Positions 7,377 to 16,546 are shown, numbered from the stretch's first letter. The stretch: 64,000 nt of DNA from Brachybacterium ginsengisoli (GCF_002407065.1 NZ_CP023564.1:1550001-1614000); one strand, 5' to 3'. Program-made: numbers and translations. The notes: generated by a model not told the origin, from the letters alone.

Positions 7377-8021
7377 TCAGCTCGAGGTGCCGAGCCAGCG
7401 CCCGAATCCGCCGTGGAGCACCAGCCAGGCGATCAGGCCGTAGCCGGTCTGTCCAGGGTGGCCGCCGCCGGAGCGGGTGAGGTCCGACTCCCACTGCTCG
7501 TGGCCCACCAGGCCGCCGACGGTGTCGACGTAGGGGATCCGACGACGGGAGCAGACGTCCTCGAAGGCGCCGGAGAGCTCCCGCACCGCGGCCGTCGTCC
7601 CGGGATCGCTGCTGGGGGTCGGACCCACCACGAAGGCGGGGATGCGCAGCCGCTCCAGACCATCGAGGACCTTGGCGAGGTTCAGTCGCGAGCGCGCCAA
7701 CGAGATGCCGGTGCCCACGTCGGCGCGTCCCAGCGAGATCACCACACGGTGGTCGACCGAGCCGTCGGCCTGTCCCTCCTGCGAGAAGCGGCGCTGCACC
7801 TCGTCGTCCCAGCGCTCCGCGAGCTGGGCGGAGGTCTCGCCGGGAAGCGCCGCGCTGAACACGTCGATGCGGCTGGACGCACCCTGCTCGCTGGCCACGG
7901 CGCGGCCGAGCCAGCCCAGCGCGCGGGCGTCACCGACCCCGGCGAGGAGCTCGTCTCCGAGCGCGATGATCCGGATCCGGGGTTCCGGAGACGAAGCGGG
8001 CGTCATGGGCACGGTGGGCAC
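7377..8021 (-). CDS. SGNH/GDSL-hydrolase-like protein lacking the usual serine
   Basis: 214 residues with the order of blocks seen in SGNH hydrolases: block I IIALGDELLAG, then SLGRADVGTG, and block V GHPGQTGYGL. In block I the position of the nucleophilic Ser is Glu24 (GDEL instead of GDSL), and the block III Asn is missing (GRAD). The late His is kept. It may therefore be a non-hydrolytic or altered relative; related actinobacterial proteins appear to share GDEL. No signal peptide is seen. The start is GTG 8021, which has AGGAGG five bases upstream; a TAGAGT -10 at 8054-8059 rules out a more distal TTG start. It lies downstream of kgd on the same strand. Confidence 0.7.
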   Translation of the reverse strand: MPTVPMTPASSPEPRIRIIALGDELLAGVGDARALGWLGRAVASEQGASSRIDVFSAALPGETSAQLAERWDDEVQRRFSQEGQADGSVDHRVVISLGRADVGTGISLARSRLNLAKVLDGLERLRIPAFVVGPTPSSDPGTTAAVRELSGAFEDVCSRRRIPYVDTVGGLVGHEQWESDLTRSGGGHPGQTGYGLIAWLVLHGGFGRWLGTSS

Positions 8022-8103
8022 CGGGACCTCCTGGACGGGGACGGGGAGCGTCAACTCTAACGGCGGTGCGGGCCACGGGCGAACCCGTGACCCGCGATGG
8101 TGC

Positions 8104-11100
8104 TCAGGACTCGAAGGCCCGCGTGAGCAGATCCTCCTGCTCGACCTTGTGCGTCGAGTTCGACCCGGTCGCCGGGGAGGCGGAGGCGGGACGTGCCACG
8201 ATACGCAGGGTACGGCCCACCTCGACGGCGAAGTTCATCGCCATGAAGCTCCAGGAGCCCTGGTTCTGCGGCTCCTCCTGGACCCAGGTGAGCGTCGCGT
8301 CCGGGTAGCTGTCCAGGACCGCCTGCAGCTGTTCGGTGGGCAGCGGGTAGAGCTGCTCGACCCGCACGATCGCGGTGTCGCTGGTGCCGAGCTTCTCGCG
8401 CCGGGCGACGAGGTCCCAGTAGACCTTGCCGGAGGTCAGCAGCACGCGGGTGACGCCGGAGGGATCCACGGTGGTGTCCGGGAGGACGGGCTCGAAGGTC
8501 CCGGTCGTGAAGTCCTCGACGGAGCTGACCGCGGCCTTGTTGCGCAGCATCGACTTCGGGGTGAAGACGATCAGCGGCTTCTTCGGCTCGGTGAGCGCCT
8601 GCTTGCGCAGCAGGTGGAAGTAGCTCGCCGGGGTCGACGGCGCCGAGACGCGCATGTTGTTCTCCGCGCACAGCTGCAGGAAGCGCTCGATGCGGGCGGA
8701 GGAGTGGTCCGGTCCCTGGCCCTCGTAGCCATGGGGCAGGAGCATGACCACGCTGGAGTTCTGGCCCCACTTCTGCTCGGAGGCGGAGATGAACTCGTCG
8801 ATGATCGTCTGCGCGCCGTTGACGAAGTCGCCGAACTGCGCCTCCCACAGCACCAGCGACTGCGGGCTCTCGACCGAGTAGCCGTACTCGAAGCCGAGCG
8901 CGGCGAACTCCGAGAGCGAGGAGTCGTACACGTTGAAGCGGGCCTGGTCCTCGGAGAGGTTGGTCAGAGGGGTCCAGGTGTCGCCGTTCTCGTGGTCGAT
9001 CAGGACGCTGTGCCGCTGCACGAAGGTGCCGCGGCGGGAGTCCTGGCCGGCCAGTCGCACGCGATGGCCCTGCATCAGCAGCGAGCCGAAGGCGATCAGC
9101 TCGCCGAAGGCCCAGTCGATGCCGCCCGAGGTGGACATCTGGGTGCGCCGCTGGAGGACGGTCATCAGCTTGGGATGCACGGAGAAGGAGGCGGGGACCT
9201 CCGACTGGACCTGGCCGATCCGTTCGAGGACGCCGGTCTCGATCGAGGTCGTCGCCTCGCTGGGTCCTCCGGCGGCCTTCTGCGAGTCCGGAAGCTCCAG
9301 GCCCTGGACGTTCTCCTGGGAGGAGGACTCGGAGGACTGAGAGGCGCGGGTGGAGGCGAAGGCCTCGTCCAGGTGCTCCTGGAAGTTGCGCACCAGCCCG
9401 TCGGTCTCCTCCTCGGTGAGGTCGCCGCGCTCGATGAGCGTCTCCATGAACAGCTTGCGGGTGGAGGGCTTCTCCGAGATGAGCTTGTACATCTCCGGCT
9501 GGGTCATCGAGGGGTCGTCGCCCTCGTTGTGCCCGCGACGGCGGTAGCAGACCATGTCGATGACCACGTCGCGGCGGAACTTCTGCCGGAACTCGAAGGC
9601 GATCTCGGCGACCCGCACGCAGGCCTCGGGATCGTCGCCGTTGACGTGGAAGATCGGCAGCTGCGTCGACTTCGCGACGTCCGTCGAGTAGAACGACGAG
9701 CGGGAGGAGTCCGGCAGCGTCGTGAAGCCGATCTGGTTGTTGATGATCACGTGGATGGTGCCGCCGGTGCGGTAGCCGCGCAGCTCCGAGAGGTTCAGGG
9801 TCTCGGTGACCACGCCCTGACCGGCGAAGGCGGCGTCGCCGTGCACGAGGACCGGCAGCACCGGGAACTCCTCGGGACGCTCGAGGCGGTCCTGCTTGGC
9901 GCGCACGATGCCCTCGAGGACCGGGTTGACGGCCTCCAGGTGGGACGGGTTCGCAGCGAGGTAGACCTTCGTGGAGCTGCCGTCGCGCGAGGTGTAGGAG
10001 CCCTCGGTGCCGAGGTGGTACTTCACATCGCCCGAGCCGAGCTTCCTGCCGTAGTTGCCCTCGAACTCCTGGAAGATCTGACCGTAGCTCTTGCCGGCCA
10101 GGTTCGAGAGCACGTTCAGGCGACCGCGATGCGACATGCCGATCGCGACCTCGTCCAGTCCCTGGCCCGCCGCGCGGTCGAGCACCGCGTCGAGCATCGG
10201 GATGACGGCCTCGCCGCCCTCGAGGGAGAAGCGCTTCTGGCCCACGAACTTGGTCTGGAGGAAGGTCTCGAACGCCTCGGCGGAGTTCAGACGATCCATG
10301 ATGTGGGTCAGCTCGCCCTTGTCGAAGGGGCTGCGCGGCGTCTCCATCTTCTGCTGGATCCAGTCGCGCTCCTCCGGATCGGAGATGTGCATGTACTCCA
10401 CGCCGATGGTGCGGCAGTAGGCATCGCGCAGCACGCCGAGGATGTCGCGCAGCGAGAGCTCGTCCTTCCCGCCGAGGCCGCGGGTCGGGAAGCGCCGATC
10501 CAGGTCCCACAGGGTGAGCCCGTAGGTCTCGACGTCGAGGTCGGGGTGGGTGCGCACCTTGTACTGCAGCGGATCGGTGTCCGCCATCAGGTGCCCGCGC
10601 ACGCGGTAGGCGTGGATCAGGTCCATCACCCGGGCGAGGCGCTCGGAGGTGGTGTGGCGGAAGGGGTTGTCCGGCACCCAGCGGACCGGCTGGTAGGGCA
10701 GGCGCAGCGAGGCGAAGACCCGGTCGTAGAAGCCGTCCTTGCCCAGCAGCTTGTCGCCCATCCGCTTGAGGAACTCGCCGGAGGCGGCGCCCTGGATGAT
10801 GCGGTGGTCGTAGGTCGAGGTCAGCGTCATGACCTTCGAGACCGCGAGCTCGGCGAGGGTGGCGGGGCTCGCGCCCTGGAACTGCGCGGGGTAGTCCATC
10901 GCGCCGACGCCGACGATCACGCCCTGGCCCTGCATGAGGCGGGGGATCGAGTGCACGGTGCCGATGCCGCCGGGGTTGGTCAGGGACACGGTGGTGTGCG
11001 AGAAGTCGTCCATCGTGAGCTTGCCCGCGCGGGCCTTCTTCACGACCTCCTCGTAGGCCTTCCAGAAGCCCTGGAAGTCGAAGCGCTGGGCGGCCTTGAT

Positions 11101-11982
11101 GCTCGGCACGACGAGGCCGCGAGAGCCGTCCGGGCGCGGCATGTCGATGGCGAGGCCGAAGTTGATGTCCTCGCGCTTGAGCAGGAGGGGCTTGCCCTTC
11201 TCGTCCACGTCGAAGCCGTTGTTCATGTCGCCGACCTCGGTGATCGCCTCGATCATGGCCCAGCCGATGAGGTGGGTGAAGGAGACCTTGCCGGCGCGGT
11301 GGCGCTTGAGGTGGTTGTTGATCACCAGGCGGTTGTCGAACAGCAGCTTCACCGGCACGTCGCGCACCGAGGTGGCGGTGGGCACGGCGAGGGACTCGTC
11401 CATGTTCCGCGCGACCGCGGCGGCCGGGCCGCGCAGCTTGACGACCTCGGGCTCCCGCAGCTCCACGGCCGGGATCTGCGCGGTGGTGGTGGGGACCTTC
11501 GCCGGGCGATCCGAGGTGGTGGAGACGGCGGGGGCCTTGGCGGAGGCGGATTCCGGGGCAGGATCGGCGTTCACGGCGGGGGATTCCTTCGAGGGCTGGG
11601 AGGCGGCGGCGGGGGCGTCGGCCGGGGTGGAGGTGGAGGCGTCGCCGGCGGGGCCGGAGGTCTTCGCGGACGTCGCGGAGGCAGGGGCGGCCGTCGAGGC
11701 CGAGGCCTCGGCATCGGCCTTCTGCCCGGCGGGGTCCTTCGCGGCGGGGGTGTCCTGCTGCGCCGCACCGGTGGGTGCGGTCTCCGCGGGCGTCGACGCT
11801 GACGTCGCGGGGGTGTCGGTGGGGGAGGAGTCGGTGCTCACCGAGCCCTGGGCGGAGAAGAACTCCGCCCAACTGGGGTCGACGCTCGAGGGGTCCTCGC
11901 GCCACTGCTCGCGGAGTGCGTCCACGAGCCACTGATTCGGGCCGAACTCCGCGGAATCGGAGTCCTGTGTCTGCTGTGACAC
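8104..11982 (-). CDS. kgd: Multifunctional 2-oxoglutarate metabolism enzyme Kgd (E2-E1 fusion)
   Basis: 1292 residues, close to the 1231 of the mycobacterial enzyme plus a longer linker. The N terminus FGPNQWLVDALREQW and SSVDPSWAEFF match the conserved first domain. Residues about 50-165 form an Ala/Thr/Pro/Ser-rich linker. An E2-like succinyltransferase domain follows with DHRIIQGA near 390. Then comes the thiamine-diphosphate E1 domain with SHRGRLNVL near 617, GDAAFAGQGVV near 715 and INNQIGFTT. It converts 2-oxoglutarate in the TCA cycle, as part of the hybrid dehydrogenase complex and by decarboxylation. The GTG at 11982 is supported by homology of the following residues and a TAGGCT -10 about 48 bases upstream. 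Confidence 0.95.
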   Translation of the reverse strand: MSQQTQDSDSAEFGPNQWLVDALREQWREDPSSVDPSWAEFFSAQGSVSTDSSPTDTPATSASTPAETAPTGAAQQDTPAAKDPAGQKADAEASASTAAPASATSAKTSGPAGDASTSTPADAPAAASQPSKESPAVNADPAPESASAKAPAVSTTSDRPAKVPTTTAQIPAVELREPEVVKLRGPAAAVARNMDESLAVPTATSVRDVPVKLLFDNRLVINNHLKRHRAGKVSFTHLIGWAMIEAITEVGDMNNGFDVDEKGKPLLLKREDINFGLAIDMPRPDGSRGLVVPSIKAAQRFDFQGFWKAYEEVVKKARAGKLTMDDFSHTTVSLTNPGGIGTVHSIPRLMQGQGVIVGVGAMDYPAQFQGASPATLAELAVSKVMTLTSTYDHRIIQGAASGEFLKRMGDKLLGKDGFYDRVFASLRLPYQPVRWVPDNPFRHTTSERLARVMDLIHAYRVRGHLMADTDPLQYKVRTHPDLDVETYGLTLWDLDRRFPTRGLGGKDELSLRDILGVLRDAYCRTIGVEYMHISDPEERDWIQQKMETPRSPFDKGELTHIMDRLNSAEAFETFLQTKFVGQKRFSLEGGEAVIPMLDAVLDRAAGQGLDEVAIGMSHRGRLNVLSNLAGKSYGQIFQEFEGNYGRKLGSGDVKYHLGTEGSYTSRDGSSTKVYLAANPSHLEAVNPVLEGIVRAKQDRLERPEEFPVLPVLVHGDAAFAGQGVVTETLNLSELRGYRTGGTIHVIINNQIGFTTLPDSSRSSFYSTDVAKSTQLPIFHVNGDDPEACVRVAEIAFEFRQKFRRDVVIDMVCYRRRGHNEGDDPSMTQPEMYKLISEKPSTRKLFMETLIERGDLTEEETDGLVRNFQEHLDEAFASTRASQSSESSSQENVQGLELPDSQKAAGGPSEATTSIETGVLERIGQVQSEVPASFSVHPKLMTVLQRRTQMSTSGGIDWAFGELIAFGSLLMQGHRVRLAGQDSRRGTFVQRHSVLIDHENGDTWTPLTNLSEDQARFNVYDSSLSEFAALGFEYGYSVESPQSLVLWEAQFGDFVNGAQTIIDEFISASEQKWGQNSSVVMLLPHGYEGQGPDHSSARIERFLQLCAENNMRVSAPSTPASYFHLLRKQALTEPKKPLIVFTPKSMLRNKAAVSSVEDFTTGTFEPVLPDTTVDPSGVTRVLLTSGKVYWDLVARREKLGTSDTAIVRVEQLYPLPTEQLQAVLDSYPDATLTWVQEEPQNQGSWSFMAMNFAVEVGRTLRIVARPASASPATGSNSTHKVEQEDLLTRAFES

Positions 11983-12029
11983 TCTGAGATCGCCAGCCTT
12001 CTCACGGTCGGGTGATACGGAATGCAGCC

Positions 12030-12035
12030 AGCCTA
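12030..12035 (-). promoter_or_regulatory. Probable -10 box of kgd
   Basis: Minus-strand TAGGCT fits TANNNT and predicts a start near 12023, about 40 bases before the GTG at 11982. It lies in the 123-base gap between the histidine kinase gene and kgd, so kgd need not depend on the two-component operon. Confidence 0.45.
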
Positions 12036-12105
12036 GCCGCAGGAGATGCTCGCCGTGCACCGTCGTGTGTGCTGGACCGGCGAAGATGCTGTGGAGTGTG
12101 TGACA

Positions 12106-13200
12106 TCACGGCCCGGCCGGGGTGTCCGGGAGGACCACCCGGATGAGGGAGGAGCGTCCCTCGGCGGCGTGCTCACGACGGGGATCGTCGAGCACCTCGA
12201 TGGTGCCGCCGTGCAGGCCCACCGCCCAGCGGGCGATCGCCAGCCCCAGACCGGTGCCGCCGGAGGCGTCGGCCAGGCCGCCGCGCTGGAACCGTTCGAA
12301 GACGCGCGAGCGGTCCTCCCGAGCGATGCCGGGCCCCTCGTCGTGGACGTCGATCCGCACCCCGTCGTCCTGGGCGGTGCGGTGAGCGGAGACGTGGATG
12401 CGGCCTCCGGCGGGGGAGTGGCGGGCCGCGTTCTCGAGCAGGTTGTGGATCACCTGGTGCAGGCGCGCGGCGTCCGAGGCGACCACGAGGTCGGCCGGCT
12501 CCACCTCGATGATCCAGCGCACGTCACGACCGCCGGAGGCGAGGGCCGCGGCGTCGACCACCTCATGGAGGAACGGGGTGAGCTCCACGTCCTCGACGTC
12601 TAGCTCGACCACGCCCGCATCGAGCCGGGAGAGATCCAGCAGATGGTCCACGAGCTGGGAGAGGCGCTCGGTCTCGGTCAGCGCCACCTCGAGGGCCGCC
12701 GGGTCCGGCTCGGTCACCCCGTCCACCAGGTTCTCCAGCTGGGCGCGCAGCCCGGCGACCGGGGTGCGCAGCTCGTGGGAGACGTTGGCGACCAGGTCCC
12801 GACGCATCCGGTCGGTCTGCTCGAGCTCCGAGGCCATGGTGGAGAAGGCCGCGGCCAGCTGACCGACCTCGTCCCGGCTGGTGGTGCGCACCGTGCGGCT
12901 GTAGTCGCCGCGCGCCATGGCGCGAGCCGCTCCGGTCATCTCCCGCAGCGGGGAGGTCATGCCTCGGGCGAGGAGCTGGGTGAACACGAGCGCCACGATG
13001 ACCACCAGCGGCAGGGCCAGCAGCGGTTCGATCCCGGCCCGGATGCTCACCTGGGTCAGCAGAGCCGCGACAGCGACGCTCGCCCCGACCAGGATCCCGA
13101 GCTTGACCTTGAAGGAGCCGAAGCGCTCCAGCGGCCGGACATCCAGGCGCTCCGGGACCCGGCGGTGAGGGTCGCCGGCTCCCTCCGACGGTGAGGTCAC
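12106..13200 (-). CDS. Two-component sensor histidine kinase
   Basis: 364 residues. Two transmembrane helices (about 33-52 and 57-77) are separated by only a few residues, so there is almost no extracellular sensor. Then come HAMP (about 78-130), a HisKA domain with VSHELRTP (phospho-accepting His about 142), and an ATPase domain with the N box HNLLENAARHS, DEGPGI and GGTGLGLAIA. The GTG start overlaps the response regulator stop by four bases (GTGA), so the two are co-translated. The signal is unknown; the short loop suggests sensing within the membrane or through a partner. kgd follows 123 bases downstream with its own probable promoter. Confidence 0.93.
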   Translation of the reverse strand: MTSPSEGAGDPHRRVPERLDVRPLERFGSFKVKLGILVGASVAVAALLTQVSIRAGIEPLLALPLVVIVALVFTQLLARGMTSPLREMTGAARAMARGDYSRTVRTTSRDEVGQLAAAFSTMASELEQTDRMRRDLVANVSHELRTPVAGLRAQLENLVDGVTEPDPAALEVALTETERLSQLVDHLLDLSRLDAGVVELDVEDVELTPFLHEVVDAAALASGGRDVRWIIEVEPADLVVASDAARLHQVIHNLLENAARHSPAGGRIHVSAHRTAQDDGVRIDVHDEGPGIAREDRSRVFERFQRGGLADASGGTGLGLAIARWAVGLHGGTIEVLDDPRREHAAEGRSSLIRVVLPDTPAGP

Positions 13201-14024
13201 GAGTCGTCGTCGGGGAGGTTCGGGGTGGCCAGCGAGGAGAGGTCCGACGGATCGGCGGCGCGCTCGTCACCGGTGCCGGCCCCCTGGTCCTCGGGATCCG
13301 CCGGGATCTCGAGGGCGTAGCCCACGCCGTGGACCGTGCGCACGAGATCCGAGCCGAGCTTCCGACGCAGGGCCTTGACATGCGAATCCACGGTGCGGGT
13401 GCCGGTCGCATCCACCCAGTCCCAGACATCCGCCAGGAGCTGCTCCCGGGTGAGGACGGTGCCGGGCGCGTTGGCGAGGCAGAGCAGGAGGTCGAACTCC
13501 GTGGGGGTGAGGTGGGCCGGGACACCGGCGCGCATGACCCGTCGGCCGGCGCGGTCGATGACGAGGTCGCCGAACTGGAGCGCCACCTGCTTCTCGGTCT
13601 CGGTCGGGACCGGGGCGGCGACGCGACGCATGCGACGGAGGAGGACCTTGAGGCGGGCCACCAGCTCGCGCATGGAGAAGGGCTTGGTCATGTAGTCGTC
13701 GGCACCGACCCCGAGCCCGACGAGCATGTCGGTCTCGTCATCGCGGGCGGTGAGCATGAGGACGGGGACGGGCTCGTCGGCCTGGATGCGTCGGCACACC
13801 TCGAGTCCGTCGAAGCCGGGGAGCATCACGTCCAGCACCACCACGTCGGGGCGCACCTCGGCGACCGCGCGCACGCCGGAGGGGCCGTCGGGGGCGGTGG
13901 TGACCTCCCACCCCTCGGCGGTCAGACGATCGGCGATCGCACGGGTGATCGTCAGCTCGTCCTCGATCACGACCACGCGCACGGGCGCGGTGCCGGGGGC
14001 AGCGTTCTGGTCCGGGGTCGACAT
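13197..14024 (-). CDS. OmpR/PhoB-family response regulator
   Basis: 275 residues. Receiver domain with the acidic pocket VIEDE, phospho-acceptor Asp65 (VVVLDVMLPGFDG) and the conserved Lys in MTKPFS. A winged-helix DNA-binding domain follows, with LTPTEFDLL, a recognition region TRTVDSHVKALRRKLG and the closing VRTVHGVGYAL. The last 35 residues are an acidic disordered tail. It is the first gene of the pair with the overlapping kinase. The ATG at 14024 opens into a 423-base gap that it shares with the divergent M23 peptidase gene, which is therefore a candidate target. Confidence 0.94.
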   Translation of the reverse strand: MSTPDQNAAPGTAPVRVVVIEDELTITRAIADRLTAEGWEVTTAPDGPSGVRAVAEVRPDVVVLDVMLPGFDGLEVCRRIQADEPVPVLMLTARDDETDMLVGLGVGADDYMTKPFSMRELVARLKVLLRRMRRVAAPVPTETEKQVALQFGDLVIDRAGRRVMRAGVPAHLTPTEFDLLLCLANAPGTVLTREQLLADVWDWVDATGTRTVDSHVKALRRKLGSDLVRTVHGVGYALEIPADPEDQGAGTGDERAADPSDLSSLATPNLPDDDS

Positions 14025-14074
14025 GGCGCCACTCTAGACGGCCGCCCCTGGACGCGGACCGGGACGCGCCCGCC

Positions 14075-14137
14075 CGCGATCGCGCAGGACGTCCTCGCGA
14101 TCGCGTACGACGCCCTCGCGGTCCGGGCGGCGCGCGA
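14075..14137. repeat. 21-bp tandem repeat, two full copies and a degenerate third
   Basis: Copies start at 14075, 14096 and (diverged) 14117. The first two share CGCGATCGCG, itself a palindrome, followed by a similar 11-base tail. It may be a binding array or simply slipped repeats. Confidence 0.5.
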
Positions 14138-14340
14138 TGCGGACCGACGCCCCGGGGCGGGACCGCTCGACGCGGAGCACCGGTGCCGCTGTGACCCGCG
14201 GGTCGCCCCGCGCCCCGCCGACGTGACCTGTCACCCGCGACCCAGGGCCCTCTCGTCAAGACCGGGCAACCTTTGGGGCATCTGGGCAAAAACTTGGCAA
14301 TGTCCCGGCTCGCACCTCGTCTGTCCAGGTGGGAGGCACG

Positions 14341-14346
14341 TAAGTT
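14341..14346 (+). promoter_or_regulatory. Possible -10 box of the M23 peptidase gene
   Basis: TAAGTT fits TANNNT and would give a leader of about 95 bases carrying the CTGTCCG/CGGACAG inverted repeat. No clear -35. Confidence 0.35.
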
Positions 14347-14447
14347 GTTCGAGGTTGTTCGGCGACGCGTGCTTCCCCTGTCCGGCGTCACGATCGGACA
14401 GACGTGTGAACAAGTACAGCTCCAGTCGAATCGGAAGAGGTCACCAC

Positions 14448-15290
14448 GTGGCGAATCACCGCGCCGTCGGTCGTGCAGAGGTGCGCAAGCACCGTCTCGC
14501 GGGAGGCACCCACCGCGACTCCGCGATCTCCGCCGGAGCGGTGAAGGTCGGAGTCCTCGGCGTCCTCGCCACCGCCACCATCGCCGCCCCTCTGGCAGCA
14601 GCCGCCGCCGGCGTCGAGGAGTCCGCCCCGCAGGGCGAGACCATCGCCCAGGCGCAGCCCGTCGCCGCCCCGCAGGCACCCGCCCCGGTCGCGCTCCCCG
14701 CCGCCGACGCCGCACAGGTGGCGTCCGCGGTCCGTGCCGACGGCGACGCCGCGAACCGGTCCGAGGAGCGCACCTCCCCCGCCTCCTCCGAGAAGACCGA
14801 GAAGGCGCAGCCCGCCGTGACCGCCGAGCCGGAAGCCTCCGGCATCGAGGTCTCGGTCCCCGCTCCCGTCGAGGAGGCCGCCGCCGCGCAGCCCGTCGGC
14901 CATGAGGGCTACCTCCGTCCGGTCGACGGCCCGATCACCTCCGGCTACGGCGGCCGCGTGCACCCGGTCCTCGGCTACTTCAAGGGCCATGACGGCGTGG
15001 ACTTCGGTGCGGCGTGCGGCACGCCGGTGCACGCGGCCCAGGCCGGCACCGTGGTCGCCGTCGAGCACAACAGCGCCTCCGGCAACCGTGTGAAGGTCGA
15101 TCACGGCAACGGTGTCATCACCGGGTACTACCACCTCCAGGGCTTCAACACCTCGGTGGGCGCCACCGTCGCCGCGGGCGACACCATCGGCTATGTCGGC
15201 TCCACGGGTCGCTCGACCGGCTGCCACCTGCACTTCGCCAAGATGGACGAGGCAGGCAACTACTCCAACCCGATGTCGATCCTGCGGTGA
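14448..15290 (+). CDS. Secreted M23-family peptidoglycan endopeptidase
   Basis: 280 residues. A basic N terminus and a hydrophobic stretch (about 33-52: [20 protein letters not shown]) form an export signal. An Ala/Pro/Glu-rich linker spans about 55-155. The C-terminal LytM/M23 domain has the zinc motifs HDGVDFG (His about 181) and HLHF (about 261), and starts [17 protein letters not shown]. It should cut cross-links in the cell wall. GTG 14448 is preceded by AGAGG at 7 bases; an in-frame GTG at 14406 would add 14 residues. The stop overlaps the tsaD start by GTGA, an unexpected coupling of a secreted hydrolase with a tRNA-modification gene. Confidence 0.9.
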   Translation: MANHRAVGRAEVRKHRLAGGTHRDSAISAGAVKVGVLGVLATATIAAPLAAAAAGVEESAPQGETIAQAQPVAAPQAPAPVALPAADAAQVASAVRADGDAANRSEERTSPASSEKTEKAQPAVTAEPEASGIEVSVPAPVEEAAAAQPVGHEGYLRPVDGPITSGYGGRVHPVLGYFKGHDGVDFGAACGTPVHAAQAGTVVAVEHNSASGNRVKVDHGNGVITGYYHLQGFNTSVGATVAAGDTIGYVGSTGRSTGCHLHFAKMDEAGNYSNPMSILR

Positions 15291-16345
15291 CCACCCTCGG
15301 GTCGCCGATCGTCCTCGGAGTCGAGTCCTCCTGCGACGAGACCGGCTTCGGTTTGGTCTCGGACGGAGTCCTGCTGGGACAGGGGCTCGCCTCCAGCGCC
15401 TCGCAGCATGCCGACTTCGGGGGAGTGGTCCCCGAGATCGCGGCCCGAGCGCATCTGGAGGCCGTCGTCCCCACGCTCCGGATCGCCCTGGACGACGCCG
15501 GTGTGGATCTGCGGGAGATCTCGCACGTCGCCGTGACCTCCGGTCCCGGCCTGGCCACTGCCGTGCACGTCGGCCTCGCCGCGGCGAAGTCGATCGCCTG
15601 GGCGCTGGGCAAGCCGCTGTACGGCGTCCACCACCTGGCCGGTCACGCAGCCGCCGACACCCTCGAGCACGGCCCGCTCCCCGAGCGGAGCATCGTGCTC
15701 ATCGTCTCCGGCGGCCACACCTCGATCCTCGCTGTGGGCGACCTCGTGCGCGATCCCATCGAGCACCTCGGCGACACCCTCGACGACGCCGCGGGCGAAG
15801 CCTTCGACAAGGTGTCCCGGCTGCTGGGACTCGGCTACCCGGGCGGGCCGGCCATCTCCCGAGCCGCCGTGGACGGGGACCCGAAGGCCTTCTCCTTCCC
15901 GCGCGCGATGCTGCGCCCCAAGGACGCACCGTTCACCTTCTCCTTCTCGGGGCTCAAGACGGCGGTGGCCCGCACCGTCGAGACCCTCGAGCGCGCCGGA
16001 GACCCCGTGCCGGTGGCGGACATCGCCGCTTCCTTCGAGCAGGCCGTGGTCGACGTCCTGGTCAAGAAGGCGCTGCGCGCGGTCCGGGAGCGCGAGCTCG
16101 ACACTCTCGTGATCGTCGGAGGCGTCGCCGCCAACGCCCGGCTGCGCGCCGAGGCGCAGTCGGCCTGCGATGCCGCGGGCATCGAGCTCCGCGTCCCACC
16201 CATGCACCTGTGCACCGACAACGGGGCGATGATCGCTGCGGTCGGCGATCTGCTGGTGCGCTCCGGCGCCGAGCCGAGCGGTCTGCACATCGCGGCGGAT
16301 CCCTCCGCCGTGCTGCACGGCGCCCAGCTGCCGCTGCTGCGGTGA
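15287..16345 (+). CDS. tsaD: tRNA N6-threonylcarbamoyladenosine transferase subunit TsaD
   Basis: 352 residues. Transfers the threonylcarbamoyl group from the adenylate made by TsaC to A37 of ANN-decoding tRNAs, working with TsaB and TsaE. It begins [12 protein letters not shown], has the metal-binding HHLAGH motif, [22 protein letters not shown] and a C-terminal CTDNGAMIA. The GTG at 15287 overlaps the M23 peptidase stop (GTGA) and lies directly before the conserved first strand. The TsaC/Sua5 partner is elsewhere in this window at 35686. Confidence 0.96.
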   Translation: MTTLGSPIVLGVESSCDETGFGLVSDGVLLGQGLASSASQHADFGGVVPEIAARAHLEAVVPTLRIALDDAGVDLREISHVAVTSGPGLATAVHVGLAAAKSIAWALGKPLYGVHHLAGHAAADTLEHGPLPERSIVLIVSGGHTSILAVGDLVRDPIEHLGDTLDDAAGEAFDKVSRLLGLGYPGGPAISRAAVDGDPKAFSFPRAMLRPKDAPFTFSFSGLKTAVARTVETLERAGDPVPVADIAASFEQAVVDVLVKKALRAVRERELDTLVIVGGVAANARLRAEAQSACDAAGIELRVPPMHLCTDNGAMIAAVGDLLVRSGAEPSGLHIAADPSAVLHGAQLPLLR

Positions 16346-16407
16346 GGTCCCGCTCACACCGGCCGCCCGCCGGCGGTGCTGAGGGCCGCGACGCCCGCAG
16401 ATGTTGC

Positions 16408-16413
16408 TAGACT
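16408..16413 (+). promoter_or_regulatory. Probable -10 box of the tRNA-Arg gene
   Basis: TAGACT lies 10 bases before the tRNA 5' end, a suitable place for transcription to start just upstream of the mature tRNA. Confidence 0.45.
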
Positions 16414-16423
16414 TCCCACGTCC

Positions 16424-16496
16424 GCCCGCGTAGCTCAGTGGATAGAGCGTCTGCCTCCGGAGCAGAAGGTCGTAGGTTCGAATCCTGTCGCGGGCA
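16424..16496 (+). tRNA. tRNA-Arg (anticodon CCG)
   Basis: 73 bases fold into a full cloverleaf: acceptor arms GCCCGCG and CGCGGGC, D arm with AGCTCAGTGGATAGAGC, anticodon stem TCTGC/GCAGA around loop CTCCGGA, and T arm GTAGG-TTCGAAT-CCTGT (one G-T pair). The anticodon CCG reads CGG. The 3' CCA is not encoded. Confidence 0.96.
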
Positions 16497-16501
16497 CCCC
16501 T

Positions 16502-16546
16502 GGAATCCCCGGTCAGAGACCCACTCGGTCACTGATCGGGGATTCC
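16502..16546. terminator. Long hairpin terminator after tRNA-Arg
   Basis: Inverted repeat of 15 bp with one G-T pair (GGAATCCCCGGTCAG at 16502-16516, complement at 16532-16546), six bases after the tRNA. It also faces the converging otsAB gene, whose stop is at 16632. Confidence 0.75.

Larger units (their letters stand above)
14025..14447. other. 423-base divergent intergenic region with repeats and palindromes
   Basis: Lies between the response regulator (minus) and the M23 peptidase gene (plus). It contains a 21-bp tandem repeat from 14075, a GTGAC-CT-GTCAC palindrome at 14223-14234, a relatively AT-rich stretch at about 14265-14310, a TAAGTT -10-like element at 14341-14346, and an inverted repeat CTGTCCG / CGGACAG at 14378-14401. 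No c-di-AMP (ydaO-type) riboswitch consensus was recognised, although such leaders often precede cell-wall hydrolase genes. Confidence 0.5.

Noticed and set aside
8022..8054. More upstream TTG start for the SGNH-like gene
   Set aside because: The TTG overlaps a TAGAGT -10 box, and GTG 8021 has AGGAGG at ideal spacing.
7642..11802. 1386-codon plus-strand frame antisense to kgd
   Set aside because: It mirrors the codon structure of kgd, ends in Gly-rich sequence opposite the kgd Pro/Ala linker, and shows no domain. kgd is fully supported on the minus strand.
14235..14447. c-di-AMP (ydaO) riboswitch before the M23 peptidase
   Set aside because: Position is suggestive, but the conserved core of that riboswitch could not be found by eye.
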